Source of the DNA: Xanthobacteraceae bacterium
GTDB taxonomy: Bacteria > Pseudomonadota > Alphaproteobacteria > Rhizobiales > Xanthobacteraceae
DNA length: 24,672 nt
Direction: 5' to 3'
Assembly: GCA_030039655.1 (NCBI GenBank)
Contig: JASHVC010000644.1
Location: 1 to 24,672 of the forward strand
Shown: positions 1-7,804 of the stretch, piece by piece
How positions within the stretch are numbered: position 1 is the first letter of the stretch
Layout of the letters: every line of letters starts with the position of its first letter
Position numbers and translations under genes: made by a program
The notes under the pieces: model-generated
Seen by the model: only the letters and a program-made list of their open reading frames with translations
What the model was told of the DNA's origin: nothing
Database searches by the model: none

Positions 1-362
1 TTGGCGGCAATGGCCGCGGCGACCCGCTTGGCGTCGAAGCGGGCACAGGCGCGCACGCTGCCGGGCGAGGTAAAGTTGACCACAAGCATCCGCACCGGAC
101 CGTCGCTCTGGGTTTGCAGGATGAAGCGACCATCGAACTTTAGCGCCGAGCCCAGCATGACGGTCAGCACGATCGCTTCGCCCAGCAATTTCGCGACGGG
201 AGCCGGATAATCGTGGCTTGATAAGATCGTATCGACAGAGGCCCCGAGCCTGACGATGCGGCCGCGCAGGTCGAGCGCCTTCACCGCAAACGGCAAGATC
301 GTGTCGTCGACCGCTTCTGCCGCGGGCGCCCGGCTCGGAATGGCAATTTGGGGATCGTTCAT
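1..362 (-). CDS. hslO: Hsp33 redox-regulated chaperone, N-terminal part (cut by window edge)
   Basis: This is the 5' part of a minus-strand gene that runs off the left edge; about 120 residues are visible. Translation from the ATG at 362-360 gives the Hsp33 N-terminal fold, with the characteristic stretches FAVKALDLRGRIVRLG near residues 25-40, YPAPVAKLLGEA near 52-63 and a segment ending VRMLVVNF near 100. Hsp33 is a cytoplasmic holdase chaperone that is switched on by oxidation of a C-terminal zinc site (CxC...CxxC); that part lies outside the window and cannot be checked. The gene follows argF by 49 bases on the same strand. The argD-argF-hslO order is common in alphaproteobacteria and supports the call. 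The ATG is the first in-frame start, and a short hairpin lies just upstream of it. Confidence 0.9.
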   Translation of the reverse strand, partial: MNDPQIAIPSRAPAAEAVDDTILPFAVKALDLRGRIVRLGASVDTILSSHDYPAPVAKLLGEAIVLTVMLGSALKFDGRFILQTQSDGPVRMLVVNFTSPGSVRACARFDAKRVAAAIAA

Positions 363-382
363 TTGGACAATATAGGCGACGC

Positions 383-400
383 GGGCTCAATTGTGAGCCC
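383..400 (-). other. Small hairpin between argF and hslO
   Basis: GGGCTCA (383-389) and TGAGCCC (394-400) form a perfect 7-bp inverted repeat around a 4-base loop, in the 49-base gap between argF and hslO. There is no T-run on either strand, so it is probably not a complete intrinsic terminator. It may slow transcription or protect the argF 3' end. Confidence 0.4.
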
Positions 401-411
401 TCGCCCATTGC

Positions 412-1326
412 TCAACCGCCGCTCGCCTGCAGACACCAGGTCAAGATTCCCTTCTGCGCATGCAGCCGGTTCTCGGCCTCGTCGAATACCACGGACTGCG
501 GGCCGTCGATCACCTCGTCGGTCACCTCTTCGCCACGGTGCGCGGGCAGGCAATGCATGAAGATGGCGTCGGGCTTGGCCCGCGCCATGAGCCGGCCGTT
601 GACCTGATAGCGCTTGAGCAGGTTGTGGCGGCGGCTGCCGTTGCGGTCGCCCATGGAGACCCAGGTGTCGGTGACGACGCAGTCCGCGCCCTTCACAGCC
701 TCCTCCGGATCGCTGCCGATGCGGATCGCTGGGCCGGAAGACTTAACCCAATCGAGCAGCGGCTTTTTCGGGGCCAGTTCGGGCGGAGTGGCGATGCGCA
801 GGCGGAAGTCGAATCGCTCCGCAGCGTGCATCCACGAGGTTAGTACGTTGTTGGCATCGCCGCTCCAGGCCACGGTGCGGCCGCGAATCGGACCAACATG
901 TTCCTCGAAGGTCATGACGTCAGCCATTACCTGGCAGGGATGCGACCGCCGGGTCAGGCCGTTGATCACCGGCACGGTGGCGTGCTGCGCAAGCTCCAGC
1001 AATTCGTCGGCGTCGAGAGTCCGTATCATGATCGCGTCAACGTAACGGGAAAGCACACGCGCTGTATCAGCCAGCGTCTCGCCGCGGCCGAGCTGCATCT
1101 CCTCTGCGGTCAGAAGAATAACATCGCCGCCAAGCTGGCGCATCGCGACTTCGAACGACACGCGCGTGCGCGTGGACGGACGCTCGAAAATCATCGCCAG
1201 TGTCTTGCCGGCGAGTGGCCGCTCCGTGCGGTCGCGTCTAGCCTTCATGGCGCGCGCAGCCTCGATCATGCGGCGCAGCTGCTCCGACGGCACATCGATC
1301 AAATCGAGGAAGTGACGAACGCTCAC
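412..1326 (-). CDS. argF: Ornithine carbamoyltransferase
   Basis: Cytoplasmic enzyme that makes citrulline from ornithine and carbamoyl phosphate in arginine biosynthesis. The 304-residue product has the family motifs: carbamoyl-phosphate loop STRTR (51-55), HPCQ (129-132), the ornithine-side DTWVSMG (about 220-226) and HCLP (258-261, catalytic Cys). Length is normal for the family. I place the start at GTG 1326, because the longer open frame adds 18 residues without family character and because this GTG overlaps the argD stop by four bases (GTGA), the usual sign of translational coupling. The ornithine-side motif reads SMGDR, where many relatives have SMGE or SMGQ; this is a minor variation. 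It lies between argD and hslO and is presumably cotranscribed with argD. Confidence 0.95.
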   Translation of the reverse strand: MSVRHFLDLIDVPSEQLRRMIEAARAMKARRDRTERPLAGKTLAMIFERPSTRTRVSFEVAMRQLGGDVILLTAEEMQLGRGETLADTARVLSRYVDAIMIRTLDADELLELAQHATVPVINGLTRRSHPCQVMADVMTFEEHVGPIRGRTVAWSGDANNVLTSWMHAAERFDFRLRIATPPELAPKKPLLDWVKSSGPAIRIGSDPEEAVKGADCVVTDTWVSMGDRNGSRRHNLLKRYQVNGRLMARAKPDAIFMHCLPAHRGEEVTDEVIDGPQSVVFDEAENRLHAQKGILTWCLQASGG

Positions 1327-2531
1327 CGCACCGCCTCTTGCTTGGCCGGTTTTGCCGCTGCGCGATTGAGTTTCGCACAAGCGCGATCGATCCGGGCCAC
1401 GCCCTCTGCGATTTCCTGCTCGCTGACGATGAGCGGCGGCAGCAGGCGCATGACGTTGTCACCGGCCGCGACCGCAAGCATTTTTTCCTCGCGAAGCGCA
1501 TCAACAAGTTGGCCGACGGGGACGAGAGCACGCAGACCGATCAGCAAGCCTTCGCCGCGCACCTCGGCGATCAGTGCCGGGTAACGGTCTTTGATTTCCG
1601 CCAAACGCTGCTTGAGGAGGAGCCCGACCCTCTTCACGCGATCAAAGAAACCGGGCGCCAGCATCACGTCGAGGGTGGCGTTGGCCGCGCTCATGGCGAG
1701 CGGATTGCCGCCGAATGTCGAACCATGGGTGCCGGCGGTCATTCCCTTCGCGGCTTCCTGGGTCGCCAGGCACGCGCCCACCGGGAAACCAGCGCCGAGC
1801 GCTTTGGCGAGCGACATGATGTCGGGCGTCACGCCGGTGCGCTGGTAGGCGAACAATTCACCGGTCCGCCCCATGCCGGTCTGCACCTCGTCAAAGATGA
1901 GCAGCAGGCCGTGCTCATCGCAAAGATCGCGCAGAGCCCGCAGGAATGACGGCTCAACCAGGCGCACGCCGCCCTCCCCCATCAGCGGCTCGATCATGAT
2001 GGCCGCGGTCTCGGCACCCACAGCACGCTTGGTGGCCGCGAGGTCGCCGAACGCCATCTGATCGAAGCCCTCGACCACGGGCCCGAAGCCATCGAGGTAT
2101 TTCTTCTGGCCGCCCGCCGCGAGCGTCGCGAGCGTGCGGCCGTGAAAAGCGCCTTCGAAAGTGATGATCCGGTAGCGCTCCGGCCGGCCGCTCACCGCGT
2201 GATATTTTCGCGCCGTCTTGATCGCGCATTCAACCGCTTCGGCGCCGGAATTGCAGAAGAAAGCCACGTCGGCAAAACTTGCCTCGCAAAGCCGCTTTGC
2301 GACACGCTCCGCCTCTGGAATTTCGTACAAATTGGAGACGTGCCAGAGCTTTTTGGCTTGCTCGGTGAGCGCAGCAACTAGATGCGGGTGCGCGTGTCCC
2401 AGCGCGTTGACGGCGACGCCGGAGGTAAAATCGAGGTAGCGCTCGCCGTCGGTGGCGACAAGCCATACGCCCTCGCCCCGCTCGAAAGCGAGGCGAACGC
2501 GGGCAAAAGTCGCCATCAGGTGCGATGTCAC
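1323..2531 (-). CDS. argD: Acetylornithine aminotransferase (PLP class III)
   Basis: Cytoplasmic pyridoxal-phosphate aminotransferase that converts N-acetylglutamate semialdehyde to N-acetylornithine; many ArgD proteins also act on succinyl-diaminopimelate in lysine synthesis. The 402-residue product shows NSGAEAVE (94-101), EGAFHGRT (126-133), the cofactor aspartate in FDEVQTG (213-219, Asp214) and the Schiff-base lysine in SLAKALGAG (Lys243). Length and motif order fit ArgD better than the related GabT or OAT types, and the argF gene downstream with a 4-base overlap settles the role. An ATG six codons in (2516) is a possible alternative start. The leader holds a hairpin followed by a T-rich stretch 51 bases before the start, which could attenuate the operon. 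Confidence 0.94.
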   Translation of the reverse strand: MTSHLMATFARVRLAFERGEGVWLVATDGERYLDFTSGVAVNALGHAHPHLVAALTEQAKKLWHVSNLYEIPEAERVAKRLCEASFADVAFFCNSGAEAVECAIKTARKYHAVSGRPERYRIITFEGAFHGRTLATLAAGGQKKYLDGFGPVVEGFDQMAFGDLAATKRAVGAETAAIMIEPLMGEGGVRLVEPSFLRALRDLCDEHGLLLIFDEVQTGMGRTGELFAYQRTGVTPDIMSLAKALGAGFPVGACLATQEAAKGMTAGTHGSTFGGNPLAMSAANATLDVMLAPGFFDRVKRVGLLLKQRLAEIKDRYPALIAEVRGEGLLIGLRALVPVGQLVDALREEKMLAVAAGDNVMRLLPPLIVSEQEIAEGVARIDRACAKLNRAAAKPAKQEAVR

Positions 2532-2581
2532 GGTCGAGGCTCAAGGCCGGCGCACGGCAATACCGCGCGGCCAAACAAAAT

Positions 2582-2603
2582 GTGCCGCCTCTCTGGGCGG
2601 CAC
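2582..2603 (-). promoter_or_regulatory. Hairpin with T-rich tail in argD leader (candidate attenuator)
   Basis: GTGCCGCC (2582-2589) and GGCGGCAC (2596-2603) form a perfect 8-bp GC-rich stem with a 6-base loop. Read on the minus strand, toward argD, the stem is followed by ACATTTTGTTTGG, which resembles an intrinsic terminator. No gene lies upstream on that strand, so the hairpin would sit inside the argD 5' leader, 51 bases before the start codon. This suggests attenuation of the argD-argF operon. On the plus strand the tail is also AT-rich, so the hairpin could simply insulate the two divergent units. Confidence 0.45.
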
Positions 2604-2660
2604 GATTTGCATTTTATTTGCGCGCAGCTAGCTGTCAACACAGGAAAATCAGGCGCGACG

Positions 2661-2866
2661 GACTCGGTTCGTTCTCCTGTCGTCCACATCGGGCACGAAT
2701 GTGTGGACTCCACAGCTTCCGACTCTTGCGCCTGACTCCCGCCATATTGTAGCTTTTCCCTTGTCAGGTACGACATCTCGTGCGGCGGACGGTCTTCTAA
2801 AGCGGTTGCTTTATTTCATTGCGTGTTGGGCAGCGGATGCGGGCTGCCTGGCGTGATGGATGATTC
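2661..2866. promoter_or_regulatory. Cluster of five GANTC (CcrM methylation) sites before gcrA
   Basis: GANTC occurs at 2661-2665, 2706-2710, 2721-2725, 2734-2738 (all GACTC) and 2862-2866 (GATTC). At this base composition about one site per 250-300 bases is expected, so five in 206 bases, three of them within 33 bases, is a local excess. GANTC is the target of the CcrM adenine methyltransferase, and GcrA (the adjacent gene) is known in Caulobacter to act at promoters carrying methylated GANTC. The cluster therefore suggests methylation-dependent control of gcrA, possibly by GcrA itself. Confidence 0.5.
2682..2708. promoter_or_regulatory. Inverted repeat GTCCACA-N13-TGTGGAC in gcrA/argD intergenic region
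   Basis: GTCCACA (2682-2688) and TGTGGAC (2702-2708) are a perfect 7-bp inverted repeat separated by 13 bases, roughly two helical turns centre to centre. The half-sites loosely resemble the core of a DnaA box, but each deviates from TTATCCACA. The right arm overlaps one of the GANTC sites. It could bind a dimeric regulator of either divergent gene; the protein is unknown. Confidence 0.3.
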
Positions 2867-2894
2867 CGTCAAGGCTTTTCGCTCGCACTCATTG

Positions 2895-2900
2895 AGGAGG
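2895..2900 (+). promoter_or_regulatory. Shine-Dalgarno that fixes the gcrA start
   Basis: A perfect AGGAGG lies six bases before the ATG at 2907. The open frame continues upstream to an ATG at 2823, but those extra 28 residues have no matching ribosome site and no GcrA character, so this site decides the start. A second ATG at 2901 is too close to the site to be favoured. Confidence 0.85.
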
Positions 2901-2906
2901 ATGGGC

Positions 2907-3404
2907 ATGTCGTGGACAGACGAGCGAGTCGAATTGTTGAAGAAGTTGTGGTCTGACGGGCTTTCGGCAAGTCAGATCGCGGCCGAGCTCGGCGGCATCA
3001 CGCGGAACGCGGTGATCGGCAAGGTGCACCGCCTCGGCCTCTCGGGTCGCGCCAAGAGCGCAAGCAACGGCGCGCCGCGGCAGCGCAAGGCGCGAGCGCC
3101 CACGCACATGCTGCGTATTGGGCGCGCCATTCGCGGCAATACAGCGCTGGCTCCTGTCTATGACATAGAGGCGGAAGCAGAGCCGGCCCTGATCGACAAC
3201 ATCATCCCGATCGGCCAGCGGCGCTCGATCCTGGAGCTCACAGAGGCGACGTGCCGTTGGCCTGTGGGCGATCCTGGCGGCGGCGATTTCTTTTTCTGCG
3301 GCGGCAACACGCTGGGCGGCCTGCCCTATTGCGCTCACCACGCACGCATGGCCTACCAGCCGGCATCCGATCGCCGTCGCGACCGGCGTCCGCCACCGCG
3401 GTAG
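2907..3404 (+). CDS. gcrA: GcrA cell-cycle transcriptional regulator
   Basis: GcrA is an alphaproteobacterial sigma70-associated regulator that controls cell-cycle genes, acting at promoters with CcrM-methylated GANTC. The 165-residue product begins MSWTDERVELLKKLWSDG, followed by SASQIAAELG and TRNAVIGKVHRLGLSGR, which is the conserved N-terminal helix-turn-helix of the family (about residues 1-50). The middle is variable. The C-terminal signature is present, with TCRWPVGDP, FFFCGG and LPYCAHHARMAY, the region known to contact the sigma factor. Length is typical. The start is fixed by a perfect AGGAGG. The gene stands alone on the plus strand, divergent from argD and convergent with phoB, and its upstream region carries an unusual cluster of GANTC sites. 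Confidence 0.93.
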   Translation: MSWTDERVELLKKLWSDGLSASQIAAELGGITRNAVIGKVHRLGLSGRAKSASNGAPRQRKARAPTHMLRIGRAIRGNTALAPVYDIEAEAEPALIDNIIPIGQRRSILELTEATCRWPVGDPGGGDFFFCGGNTLGGLPYCAHHARMAYQPASDRRRDRRPPPR

Positions 3405-3414
3405 CTCGAGCTGC

Positions 3415-3440
3415 TGGGTCCCCGCTCCCGCGGAGGCGAG
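3415..3440. repeat. REP-like palindromic repeat between gcrA and phoB
   Basis: The reverse complement of this stretch shares the core GGGAGCGGGGACC with the repeat at 14461-14535, and it resembles the abundant short GC-rich intergenic palindromes of rhizobial genomes. It occupies the 47-base gap between the convergent ends of gcrA and phoB, where it may also serve as a terminator or exonuclease block; no other terminator is visible there. Confidence 0.45.
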
Positions 3441-3451
3441 TGGAGAGGCGC

Positions 3452-4153
3452 TCAGTTTGCTTTGCCAAAGCGGTCGTCGAGCGAATAGCCGGCGCCGCGT
3501 ACGGTGCGGATCGGGTCGGTGCCATGGCCGCGGTTGAGCGCTTTGCGCAGGCGGCCGACATGGACATCGACGGTGCGCTCGTCAATGTAGACGTCGCTGC
3601 CCCAAACGCCGTCGAGCAATTGCTCGCGGGAAAACACCCGGCCCGGCCGCTCCATCAAGAATTCGAGCAAGCGGAATTCTGTCGGGCCAAGCTCGACCGG
3701 GCGGCTTGCGCGCGACACACGCTTTTTCTCGCGGTCGAGTTCGAGATCACCGATCGCCAGCACCATGGCGACGCGCTCGGGACTGGCGCGCCGCAACAGC
3801 GCGCGGATCCGGGCCAGCAATTCCGGTACGGAAAACGGCTTCACGATGTAATCGTCGGCCCCGGTCCCGAGTCCCCGTATGCGCTCGCTTTCCTCGCCGC
3901 GCGCAGTGAGCATGATGATCGGCAGGGTCTGGGTCTGCGGCCGCGTTCGGAGCCGGCGGCACAATTCAATGCCGGAGAGGCCGGGCAGCATCCAGTCGAG
4001 CACGATGAGATCGGGGGCGGTTTCGCGAAGCCGCGTATCGGCCTCGTCCCCGCGGGCGACGGCGTCCACCTCATAGCCCTCGGCCTCGAGGTTATAACGC
4101 AGCAATGTGGTGAGCGGCTCCTCGTCTTCGACAATCAGGATGTTGGCTCCCAT
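3452..4153 (-). CDS. phoB: PhoB phosphate-response regulator
   Basis: Cytoplasmic OmpR/PhoB-family response regulator that is phosphorylated by PhoR in low phosphate and binds Pho boxes to activate transcription. The 233-residue product has the receiver domain in residues 1-120, with acidic pocket Glu9-Asp10, phospho-acceptor Asp53 in LIVLDWMLPG, Thr83 in MLTARG and Lys105 in YIVKPF. A winged-helix DNA-binding domain follows from about 130 and includes DERTVDVHVGRLRKAL and TVRGAGYSLD. The start is ATG 4153, preceded by GGAG at good spacing; the longer open frame adds 18 residues that overlap phoU and do not fit the family. It is the last gene of the locus, 13 bases after phoU. The sites at 9005-9024 and perhaps 10361-10377 are its probable targets. 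Confidence 0.95.
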   Translation of the reverse strand: MGANILIVEDEEPLTTLLRYNLEAEGYEVDAVARGDEADTRLRETAPDLIVLDWMLPGLSGIELCRRLRTRPQTQTLPIIMLTARGEESERIRGLGTGADDYIVKPFSVPELLARIRALLRRASPERVAMVLAIGDLELDREKKRVSRASRPVELGPTEFRLLEFLMERPGRVFSREQLLDGVWGSDVYIDERTVDVHVGRLRKALNRGHGTDPIRTVRGAGYSLDDRFGKAN

Positions 4154-4166
4154 CCGGGTCTCCGTC

Positions 4167-4898
4167 TTACTTCTGCACCAGCGCCGTCGGAAAACTCGTT
4201 GTGTCACCCTTGGGACGCTGATCGGTGATGGGCCGCCCCTCGATTATGAAGTACACGGTCTCGGCAATGTTGGTGGCGTGGTCGCCCATCCGTTCGATGT
4301 CTTTGGCGCAGAACATCAGATGCATGCAGAACGTAATATTGCGCGGGTCCTCCAACATGTAAGTCAAAAGCTCGCGGAACAACGAGGTGCATAGCGCGTC
4401 GACCTCCTCGTCGCCCTTCCACACTGCGAGCGCGCCTTGCAAATTGCGGCTCGCATAGGCATCGAGCACCTGCTTGACCTGCGCCAGCACGAGCTCCGCC
4501 ATGTGGTCAACGCCGCGTATCAGCGTTTGCGGATAAAGATCGCCGCCGAGCGCGACCACACGCTTGCCGATGTGCTTGGCATGATCGCCGATCCGCTCGA
4601 GGTCGTTGCATACGCGCATGGCGCCGACGATCTCGCGCAGGTCGATGGCCATGGGCTGCCGGCGCGCGATGGTTAGGATCGCCTTCTCTTCGATGTCGCG
4701 CTGCATCGCATCGATCGTTGGGTCTGTGGCGATGACGTGCTCGGCAAGCTCCGCATCGCGTTCCAGCAACGCCTGCGCCGCGTCCGAAATCTGCTTCTCC
4801 ACCAGGCCGCCCATCTCGGCGACCCGGCGCATGATCTCCTGCAGATCGCTGTCGAACGCCTTGGTGGTGTGGTCGATTCTCGTTGAGAATTCGGTCAT
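4167..4898 (-). CDS. phoU: PhoU phosphate signalling protein
   Basis: Peripheral cytoplasmic protein that couples the phosphate-bound state of the Pst transporter to PhoR, keeping PhoR off when phosphate is plentiful. The 243-residue product has the two tandem three-helix PhoU repeats, each with its metal-binding signature: LERIGDHAKHIGK in the first half and IERMGDHATNIAE near the C-terminus. Length is normal. I use ATG 4898, giving MTEFSTRIDHTTKAFD, which matches the family N-terminus. A GTG at 4907 is three codons upstream and overlaps the pstB stop as GTGA, so it may be the true coupled start. The gene lies between pstB and phoB in the expected order. Confidence 0.95.
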   Translation of the reverse strand: MTEFSTRIDHTTKAFDSDLQEIMRRVAEMGGLVEKQISDAAQALLERDAELAEHVIATDPTIDAMQRDIEEKAILTIARRQPMAIDLREIVGAMRVCNDLERIGDHAKHIGKRVVALGGDLYPQTLIRGVDHMAELVLAQVKQVLDAYASRNLQGALAVWKGDEEVDALCTSLFRELLTYMLEDPRNITFCMHLMFCAKDIERMGDHATNIAETVYFIIEGRPITDQRPKGDTTSFPTALVQK

Positions 4899-4903
4899 TG
4901 CTG

Positions 4904-5719
4904 TCACCCGAAGCGGCCGGTGATGTAATCCTGCGTGCGTTGATCCTGCGGCGCAGTGAACATTTTGCTGGTCGAGTCGAACTCGATCAATTCGCCGAGA
5001 TACATGAACGCAGTGAAGTCGGACACGCGCGCGGCCTGCTGCATGTTATGAGTAACGATGGCGATCGTATAATCGTCGGTTAATTCGTCAATCAACTCCT
5101 CGATCTTGGCCGTCGAAATGGGATCGAGCGCCGAGCAAGGCTCGTCGAAGAGGATCACCTCCGGGCGCACAGCGACCGTGCGGGCGATACACAAGCGCTG
5201 CTGCTGGCCGCCGGAAAGGCTTTGCCCATTGGCGGCAAGTTTGTCCTTGACCTCTTCCCACAGGGCCGCGCGCTTAAGCGAGTGCTCTACACGCCCGTCA
5301 AGCTCGGATTTCGACAGGCGCTCGTACAACCTTATACCGAAGGCAATGTTCTCATAGATCGACATCGGGAACGGCGTCGGTTTCTGGAACACCATGCCGA
5401 TGCGCGCACGCAGCAGGTTGAGATCCTGTTTGGGCGAAAGGATATTGGCACCGTCAAACATGACGTCCCCGGTGGCGCGCTGGTGCGGATAAAGGTCGTA
5501 CATTCGATTGAGCACGCGCAGCAAGGTCGATTTGCCGCAGCCCGATGGCCCGATAAAAGCGGTGACCTTGTTCTTGTAAAGCGTAAGGCTGATTGATTTC
5601 AGGGCGCGGCTGTCGCCGTAGAAAAAGTCGAGGTTGCGGATCGTGATCTTTTGGGCGAGGCCGACCTGGTCGACGGGCGCATTAGTCACGGTAGGGACTG
5701 CGACGGAAGCTACGTTCAT
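4904..5719 (-). CDS. pstB: Phosphate ABC transporter ATP-binding protein
   Basis: ATPase subunit of the high-affinity phosphate importer, acting on the cytoplasmic face as a dimer with PstA and PstC. The 271-residue product has Walker [10 protein letters not shown] (57-65), the Q-loop in [12 protein letters not shown] (109-120, PstB-specific), ABC signature LSGGQQQRL (168-176), Walker B VILFDEP with catalytic Glu193, D-loop SALDP and switch histidine in IVTHNMQQA. The PstB-type ending with YLGELIEFD and [10 protein letters not shown] is present. The start is ATG 5719, whose ATGA overlaps the pstA stop by four bases; the upstream extension of 32 residues has no family match and lies inside pstA. 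The stop overlaps the possible GTG start of phoU. Confidence 0.97.
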   Translation of the reverse strand: MNVASVAVPTVTNAPVDQVGLAQKITIRNLDFFYGDSRALKSISLTLYKNKVTAFIGPSGCGKSTLLRVLNRMYDLYPHQRATGDVMFDGANILSPKQDLNLLRARIGMVFQKPTPFPMSIYENIAFGIRLYERLSKSELDGRVEHSLKRAALWEEVKDKLAANGQSLSGGQQQRLCIARTVAVRPEVILFDEPCSALDPISTAKIEELIDELTDDYTIAIVTHNMQQAARVSDFTAFMYLGELIEFDSTSKMFTAPQDQRTQDYITGRFG

Positions 5720-6558
5720 GACTGTCCTCTCGAGACGAGGGAGCGCGCAGTGATGCTCAATGCCAACACTGCAAGCGTAATGATGAGGGCGCCGGTCCAG
5801 GCGAGCGCCTGCCAATCCTTGTAGGGACTAAGCGCGAACTGGAAGATCACAACGGGAAGGCTGGCCAACGGCGCATTCAGGTTCGTGCTCCAGAACTGAT
5901 TGTTGAGCGAAGTAAACAGGAGCGGCGCAGTCTCACCGCTGATGCGGGCGACAGCGAGCAGGACTCCGGTCACCATGCCGGCGCGCGCGGCGCGATAGCA
6001 GATGCGGGTGATCGACAGTGAGCGCGGCAGGCCGATCGAGGTCGCCGCTTCACGCAGCGCATTGGGCACGAGCACGAGCATGTCCTCCGTCGTGCGCACC
6101 ACCACGGGGATGACGAGCACCGCCAGCGCCACACCACCGGCCCAGCCGGAGAAATGGCCTATGGGAGCGACCAGAATCTCGTAGATGAACAGGCCGACCA
6201 CGATCGACGGCGCACTGAGCAAAATATCGTTGACAAAGCGCACGACGCTGCTCAGGCGGTCGTATCGGCCGTATTCGGCCATGTAAGTACCGGCCAGGAT
6301 GCCGATGGGTGTGCCGATCACGACCGCCAGCACCGTCATAACAAGGCTGCCGGCAATGGGATTGAGCAGGCCACCAGCCGAACCCGGGGGCGGCGTCATT
6401 TGCGTGAATACTGCCACCGACAGGCCGTTAAATCCCTTCCACAACAATGCACCCAGGATCAGCACCAGCCAGCCCAAGCCGAACGCTGTCGCGGCAAGCG
6501 ACAGGCCCGTTGCGATGGCATTGCGAAAACGCCGTCCGGCATAGCGTTGAACCACCAT
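5716..6558 (-). CDS. pstA: Phosphate ABC transporter permease PstA
   Basis: Inner-membrane permease subunit that forms the phosphate channel with PstC. The 280-residue product has about six transmembrane segments: one near residues 18-40, then a five-helix core from about 68 onward. The ABC-permease coupling loop is [20 protein letters not shown] (near 170-190), which contacts Pst[15 protein letters not shown] near 205-220 is typical of PstA. It starts at ATG 6558, three bases after the pstC stop, and overlaps pstB by four bases (ATGA), so pstC, pstA and pstB are tightly coupled. Nothing is unusual in length or motifs. Confidence 0.96.
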   Translation of the reverse strand: MVVQRYAGRRFRNAIATGLSLAATAFGLGWLVLILGALLWKGFNGLSVAVFTQMTPPPGSAGGLLNPIAGSLVMTVLAVVIGTPIGILAGTYMAEYGRYDRLSSVVRFVNDILLSAPSIVVGLFIYEILVAPIGHFSGWAGGVALAVLVIPVVVRTTEDMLVLVPNALREAATSIGLPRSLSITRICYRAARAGMVTGVLLAVARISGETAPLLFTSLNNQFWSTNLNAPLASLPVVIFQFALSPYKDWQALAWTGALIITLAVLALSITARSLVSRGQS

Positions 6559-6561
6559 AGG

Positions 6562-7554
6562 TCACCCGATCCGGCGTTCGATGCGCAACAGCATGTAACG
6601 CGCCAGCGCAAGCACGATGAAAGTGATAACGAAAAGAATAAGGCCAAGCGCGATCAGAGCCGACGTGTAGAGATCGCCCACCGCTTCGGTGAATTCGTTG
6701 GCGATGGTCGCGGAGATGGTCGTCCCAGGCGCCAACAGGGAGGGAGAGATACGGTGGGCATTACCGATCACAAAGGTCACCGCCATGGTCTCGCCTAGGG
6801 CTCGACCGAGGCCGAGCATGACGCCGCCGATCACGCCGACCCTCGTGTAGGGCAACACGACGTTTCGCACCACCTCCCACGTGGTACAGCCCAGACCATA
6901 AGCTGCTTCCTTGAGAACAAGTGGAACCGCTTCGAAAACATCGCGAGAGATCGAAGTCACAAACGGCAGCACCATGATGGCGAGGATCAGCCCCGCCGTA
7001 AGCATTCCGATGCCGTAGGGCGGTCCGCCGAATGCCGGACCGATCCCGGGAACATTACCGAGCGTGTTAATCAGAAAAGGCTGCAGGGTCTCCTGCAGGA
7101 ACGGGGCGAACACAAACAATCCCCAGATCCCATAGATGATACTGGGGATACCTGCGAGCAGCTCGATCGCGATGCCAATCGGTCGCCGCAGCCACTGTGG
7201 GCACAGCTCCGTAAGAAAGAACGCAATCATCAGTCCCACCGGCACCGCAATCAACATCGCGATCAACGAGGTGATCAGAGTCCCATAGATGGCTGGGAGC
7301 GCGCCAAAGATTTCGGTGACCGGATTCCACTTCTGACTGAACAGAAAGCCAAAGCCGAAGGCCCGCAACGCGGGAATCGAACCATCCATCAGCGAAATGA
7401 TGACGCCGCTAAGCAGCAGCAACACCGCGATGGCAGCGGCGCGCGTCAGCTGCTGGAACGCCGCATCGCCAAGGCGCAGGCGATCAAGAACTTTGGCGCG
7501 CGCGGTTGCCGCGGTCGATATCAACTCTGCGTCCTGTAGCGCCATGTCAACCAC
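6562..7554 (-). CDS. pstC: Phosphate ABC transporter permease PstC
   Basis: Inner-membrane permease partner of PstA. The 330-residue product has a cytoplasmic N-terminal tail of about 35 residues, a first helix near 38-56 and a permease core from about 92. Family stretches include FGALPAIYGTLITSLIA, LLAGIPSIIYGIWGLF and GRALGETMAVTFVIGN. The coupling loop to PstB is KEAAYGLGCTTWEVVRNVVL. I prefer GTG 7554, because GGAGG (7565-7561) sits six bases before it; the ATG at 7545 would leave 15 bases. The gap to pstS is about 250 bases and holds a strong hairpin, which suggests that pstC-pstA-pstB-phoU-phoB is expressed at a lower level than pstS from the same promoter. Confidence 0.96.
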   Translation of the reverse strand: MVDMALQDAELISTAATARAKVLDRLRLGDAAFQQLTRAAAIAVLLLLSGVIISLMDGSIPALRAFGFGFLFSQKWNPVTEIFGALPAIYGTLITSLIAMLIAVPVGLMIAFFLTELCPQWLRRPIGIAIELLAGIPSIIYGIWGLFVFAPFLQETLQPFLINTLGNVPGIGPAFGGPPYGIGMLTAGLILAIMVLPFVTSISRDVFEAVPLVLKEAAYGLGCTTWEVVRNVVLPYTRVGVIGGVMLGLGRALGETMAVTFVIGNAHRISPSLLAPGTTISATIANEFTEAVGDLYTSALIALGLILFVITFIVLALARYMLLRIERRIG

Positions 7555-7606
7555 GGATCGCCTCCGCGCGAATCCACGATGGCGCTCCTGCTCCGTTTCC
7601 TGCCTG

Positions 7607-7634
7607 CCCCGCGTGCGGGGGCGGGGAGAGGTGG
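7607..7634. repeat. GC-rich palindromic repeat between pstC and pstS
   Basis: CCCCGC (7607-7612) and GCGGGG (7615-7620) form an inverted repeat, followed by GCGGGGAGAGGTGG. This resembles the short CTCCCC-TGCGGGGAGAGG intergenic palindromes found in many copies in Bradyrhizobium-type genomes. The element at 24245-24266 is similar in form. Confidence 0.4.
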
Positions 7635-7694
7635 CGCCTAGTCAAACTATCCAATCGGCTGCCGCGCAAGGGCGCGCGGGAGACCGGTGGACAA

Positions 7695-7728
7695 GAGGCA
7701 AGGCGCCGGTATCGGGGCGCCTTGCCTC
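7695..7728 (-). terminator. Strong hairpin between pstS and pstC (attenuator or 3'-end stabiliser)
   Basis: GAGGCAAGGCGCC (7695-7707) and GGCGCCTTGCCTC (7716-7728) form a perfect 13-bp inverted repeat with an 8-base loop, 77 bases after the pstS stop. The minus-strand tail begins TTGTCC, with no long T-run, so it is probably not a full terminator. Similar structures after periplasmic binding-protein genes are known to stabilise the upstream message and lower read-through, so that binding protein is made in excess over the permease. Confidence 0.6.
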
Positions 7729-7734
7729 GCAGTG

Positions 7735-7746
7735 AGTTAGCTAACT
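7735..7746. other. Perfect 12-bp palindrome AGTTAGCTAACT
   Basis: A self-complementary 12-mer lies a few bases beyond the pstS-side arm of the strong hairpin, within the pstS 3' untranslated region. It could extend the RNA structure or be a protein site; with no further evidence it may be chance. Confidence 0.25.
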
Positions 7747-7804
7747 TTGAGGAGCTGGCCGCAGCCGTACTCATTACTCTTTCAGCCAGACCGCTCGATG
7801 TCCT

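Noticed and set aside
2528..2776. Minus-strand 82-residue open frame upstream of argD
   Set aside because: No ribosome site or family match, and it covers the hairpin and GANTC cluster, which are better explained as control elements.
3251..4228. Plus-strand open frame of 325 residues
   Set aside because: Overlaps the gcrA 3' end and lies opposite phoB, whose motifs are unambiguous.
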